Source: Rhodopirellula europaea 6C
GTDB lineage: Bacteria; Planctomycetota; Planctomycetia; Pirellulales; Pirellulaceae
NCBI RefSeq assembly: GCF_000338295.1
Contig: NZ_ANMO01000211.1
Span: 1 to 64,000, forward strand
DNA length: 64,000 nucleotides
Direction of reading: 5' to 3'
Part shown: positions 61,489-64,000 of the stretch, piece by piece
Layout of the letters: every line of letters starts with the position of its first letter
How positions within the stretch are numbered: the stretch's first letter is position 1
Position numbers and translations under genes: made by a program
Notes under the pieces: model-generated
Databases searched by the model: none
The model's input: only the letters and a program-made list of their open reading frames with translations
Told to the model about the DNA's origin: nothing

Positions 61489-63092
61489 GGCGACTTCTCA
61501 GCGGGTTCGTTAGGAACTGGCGGGTCAAGTGACGTTGTAGCAACTGGTGCCTCCGAAGCAGTAGGAGGCACTTCGGAGGTGTCGGGCGAATTGGACTCGC
61601 CCTCCGTCTTTGCGGTCGGTGGAGCGGTCGTGTTCTGAGGTGGCTCGGGTGGTGCCTTTGGGACGACAAAAAGATCTGGTTCGCCGCGAACGACTCGCAT
61701 GTAATGGTTGATCTTCTCTTTGGCGAAGTTCATTCCGCCGGCGCGACGCATCAAAATTGCCATCGCGCTGAGGTGGTTTCCAAAGTGAGTCGATCGATGA
61801 TAGACGACTTGGCGTGCGCGGCCAAAAGTTGGCAGCAGCATCAGGCACATCACCACGCCCAAAAACAAAGCGTGCAGCGTGACGAGGCTGATCGGCCACG
61901 TTGTCAGCATCTCCATGCCCGTTTGTGCCGGGGCACCCGGTTCGGCATCGGAGATTTGAACGTAATCGTGGTCGCTGGTCATGAAGCCGAAGCTCACCCG
62001 TTCGTCGGCACCAACTTCCGCGTTGGACAATACTTCCTGACGGATCTGTTTTGCCAACTCGATCGCTGGTTCGTCCGTCATCGCGAAGTTGGTCAGCATT
62101 CCGCCGCTGGCGACGACCAACACGCGAGAATCTTTCCACTTCGGATGAGTGATTCGGGCGAAGGTTGTGATTCCGTTGTGCTCGTCCAACGTTTCAAAAA
62201 ATTGCGACGGGCGACTGTTCTGTTTTGAATCGTCTTGTTCCTCGTTTGTTTCTTCGGCCGAATCAGATGATTCCGTCGGCTCGTCGACAGCGGTTTCGTC
62301 CAATTCGCTTTCTTCCCCTTCGACGATCGTTGCGTCGTCGGGCTTCGCGGCCGTCACAACCAATCCGCCGGGGGTCACAACGCTGGCGGTTTTGTCGCGT
62401 TTCGGATCGAATTCGTGCAGGTCGTAGGAGACGACTCGGCGATCATCAATGTTCTGACGTGCGGGCAATCCCCGAGCGGTGAACAGTTTGCCAACGATGA
62501 TGTCGTCGCGGCGGACGTCCTCGAGCAAACGCAAGTTGATCTGCTGAGCCAGACGGCGACGGTATTCCAACCGTTGCTCGGGAGGTGCCAACTTCGATGC
62601 CTCGCGCCAATAGGCTTCCGTGCTGCCCTCGTCGGGAACGATGAAGACAACCGTGCGGTTACCGCTTCGCAACCACTTTGTCATCCAATCCGAGACGTCG
62701 CCCGGATTGATGGGCGGCCATGCGGTTGGCACCCAAACGATGGCATCGTGCTGGTAAGCCCGTGACGACAATCGCGTCAGGTTGCGGGAGCGAAGCTCAG
62801 CGTCCTCCCAATCTTCGCCCAGTTCGGCACGTTCCGATTCGTCAAGTTCTTCGGTGAGCGTATCGCGGAATGCGCCGAAGCCATTGAGACTTTCGTTGCC
62901 GATCGTGCCGTCGGTTTTGCCGTACTTGGTGTACAGATCGCTGCATCCGGAGGTCAGCAGAACGCAAAGCAACAGCAACCAACAGGCAGCCTTGCAAGCG
63001 ACTGGCCCTGACGATGCGGAGCGGTCGCGTGCAGCATCGGAGGAGGAAATGTGGGAGTCGAAGAAAGATTCAATTCGGGTGGCGGTGATCAT
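61485..63092 (-). CDS. DUF4350-type membrane protein
   Basis: 535 residues from ATG 63092, in an ATGA overlap with the upstream DUF4129 gene. An N-terminal membrane/lipoprotein-like segment (ACWLLLLCVLLTSGC) is followed by a long extracytoplasmic domain with acidic low-complexity stretch (about 260-310, EGEESELDETAVDEPTESSDSAEE), and a second membrane segment near 400-420 (LHALFLGVVMCLMLLPTF). The cytoplasmic tail is rich in Pro/Thr. DUF4350 is inferred from its position beside MoxR and its general layout. Role unknown, likely in cell-envelope assembly. Confidence 0.65.
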   Translation of the reverse strand: MITATRIESFFDSHISSSDAARDRSASSGPVACKAACWLLLLCVLLTSGCSDLYTKYGKTDGTIGNESLNGFGAFRDTLTEELDESERAELGEDWEDAELRSRNLTRLSSRAYQHDAIVWVPTAWPPINPGDVSDWMTKWLRSGNRTVVFIVPDEGSTEAYWREASKLAPPEQRLEYRRRLAQQINLRLLEDVRRDDIIVGKLFTARGLPARQNIDDRRVVSYDLHEFDPKRDKTASVVTPGGLVVTAAKPDDATIVEGEESELDETAVDEPTESSDSAEETNEEQDDSKQNSRPSQFFETLDEHNGITTFARITHPKWKDSRVLVVASGGMLTNFAMTDEPAIELAKQIRQEVLSNAEVGADERVSFGFMTSDHDYVQISDAEPGAPAQTGMEMLTTWPISLVTLHALFLGVVMCLMLLPTFGRARQVVYHRSTHFGNHLSAMAILMRRAGGMNFAKEKINHYMRVVRGEPDLFVVPKAPPEPPQNTTAPPTAKTEGESNSPDTSEVPPTASEAPVATTSLDPPVPNEPAEKSP

Positions 63093-63997
63093 GCTGCCCC
63101 CGTTTTGCGAACGGAGTCGGCGGCTTGGATGCTTTGTTCCAAGACCGCGTTGGTTTCCCAAAGACGCTGAAATTCGGCTTGCGAGATTTCGTGCCGGCCA
63201 AAGTAGGCTCGTTCAAACGCCGACACCGTTTGCTGCAAACGGTTCCCCGCATCGGGTTGTGACCGCTTTGTCTCACGGACATAGCGACTGTTCGTCTTCC
63301 CGCGAGCCAACCGCAACCAGTGGACTCGGTCGAGCAACAGCAATTGATGACCGTACAGGTAGATCACCGCTTCGTTGTACTGGCCAGCCTGCATCAACCG
63401 TTCGGCTTGGGCACGCGGGTTGACGCTGGTGTCACGCAATGCCTCGGGCAGGTGTTCCATGCGTTGTCGGGTTTGACGGTCCAATTGTTCGCCGGTCAGC
63501 AATGATTGTTCGACGTTGCCGGGAGTGAAGTCAAAATCGCTGTTGCTAAACACCCACGCCAGCAGCGACACCAATCCGATTAGCAGTGCGGCGAGCATGA
63601 GCCAGCCGAACAATCGAGCGATTGTCAATCCGGTGGTTGGTGTGGTTGCGGGAGCAGCGGGAGTCGCTTTGGCTTTGTTGGTGGAGACCCCTGTCCAGCG
63701 GCTGTCTCGATTGTCAGTGTCGGTTTGTTGGTCGGAGACTTCTACCGGAATGAGTTCCCCGGCATCCTCGTCAAACCAAATTGAACCTGACACCGGCGAA
63801 TCGACGGACCCGGCCGCCGCGGGCTGGTCCGCGAATGTTTGGTGGGTCAAAGCTTGCAGTGAGATGCTACTGAACACGACGCATGCGACGATGCACATCC
63901 AATTCGTTCGAGCTGGCGTCGAAAGGAGACGGATCGAATGCAAGATAGGCGATGCGTTTGGCAACGATTGGTGACGCGAGATTCGACGATCGATCAT
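63089..63997 (-). CDS. DUF4129-type membrane protein
   Basis: 302 residues from ATG 63997 at the edge of the window; the true start could lie just outside. A signal-like segment (about 33-55), one membrane segment near 125-147 (LFGWLMLAALLIGLVSLLAWVF), and a C-terminal cytoplasmic domain (about 175-290) resembling DUF4129. It is the first visible gene of the MoxR operon, with ATGA overlap to DUF4350. Such operons typically also encode DUF58 and VWA/transglutaminase proteins upstream, beyond this window. Confidence 0.65.
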   Translation of the reverse strand: MIDRRISRHQSLPNASPILHSIRLLSTPARTNWMCIVACVVFSSISLQALTHQTFADQPAAAGSVDSPVSGSIWFDEDAGELIPVEVSDQQTDTDNRDSRWTGVSTNKAKATPAAPATTPTTGLTIARLFGWLMLAALLIGLVSLLAWVFSNSDFDFTPGNVEQSLLTGEQLDRQTRQRMEHLPEALRDTSVNPRAQAERLMQAGQYNEAVIYLYGHQLLLLDRVHWLRLARGKTNSRYVRETKRSQPDAGNRLQQTVSAFERAYFGRHEISQAEFQRLWETNAVLEQSIQAADSVRKTGAA

Positions 63998-64000
63998 GGG

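Overview
The window looks like chromosomal DNA of a marine planctomycete close to Rhodopirellula (Pirellulaceae). This rests on the gene families, not on any database search: an ECF sigma / FecR-LamG / PSD1 planctomycete-cytochrome cluster, a DUF1559 pseudopilin-like protein with a small lipoprotein downstream, DUF1598, a PQQ-type dehydrogenase fused to Pirellula-type heme domains, a sigma factor fused to a membrane-anchored C-terminal region, and the futalosine menaquinone genes. Base composition is moderately GC-rich, coding density is typical, and no prophage, CRISPR array or complete IS element is visible.

Layout. 0-8.2 kb (minus): RDD membrane protein, His/Asn-rich secreted protein, then a VTT-type membrane protein, the helicase hrpA and a PH-domain protein. 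8.4-13.5 kb (plus): overlapping ECF sigma, FecR-LamG and PSD1 cytochrome genes. 13.7-15.9 kb: ergothioneine genes egtD-egtB. 16.0-18.0 kb (minus): translationally coupled SRAP and dinB. 18.0-19.3 kb: mostly non-coding, with tRNA-His. 19.3-23.2 kb: a giant Ser/Thr kinase-ATPase. 23.7-28.7 kb: a DUF1598 protein, a FHA-GAF-sigma54 activator, and a secreted protein preceded by a near-consensus sigma54 promoter. 28.9-30.5 kb: ftsY-miaE. 30.7-33.6 kb: triple-heme dehydrogenase. 33.9-36.1 kb: the membrane-tethered sigma factor, flanked by MITE-like repeats. 36.6-40.2 kb: malQ, mqnC, mqnA. 40.4-43.2 kb: a methyltransferase-like gene, a degenerate GspE/PilB-like protein and a partner. 43.5-47.8 kb (minus): response regulator, histidine kinase, gatA, hemP and a small gene. 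48.6-51.0 kb: an L-galactonate-type dehydrogenase with tagaturonate epimerase. 51.3-53.5 kb: lipoprotein, DUF1559 and cupin genes. 54.0-58.9 kb: a blaI-like gene with an in-frame stop, a huge BlaR1-like protease, and a molybdopterin-pentapeptide fusion. 59.3-64 kb: potassium channel, tRNA-Arg, and a MoxR / DUF4350 / DUF4129 operon.

Themes. Signal transduction is dense: two ECF-type sigma factors, a sigma54 activator, a kinase-ATPase, a two-component pair and a BlaI/BlaR1 pair. Intergenic DNA carries three repeat families that I could align by eye: a MITE-like family ending in GAGGTCGTGCAGTTTT (three copies), a second MITE-like family with palindromic ends (two copies flanking the sigma gene, one abutting the malQ stop codon), and REP-like palindromes of about 25 bp in two clusters. 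The strongest leads are the sigma54 activator with its probable target promoter, the nonsense codon in the BlaI-like repressor, the membrane-tethered sigma factor, and the repeat families.
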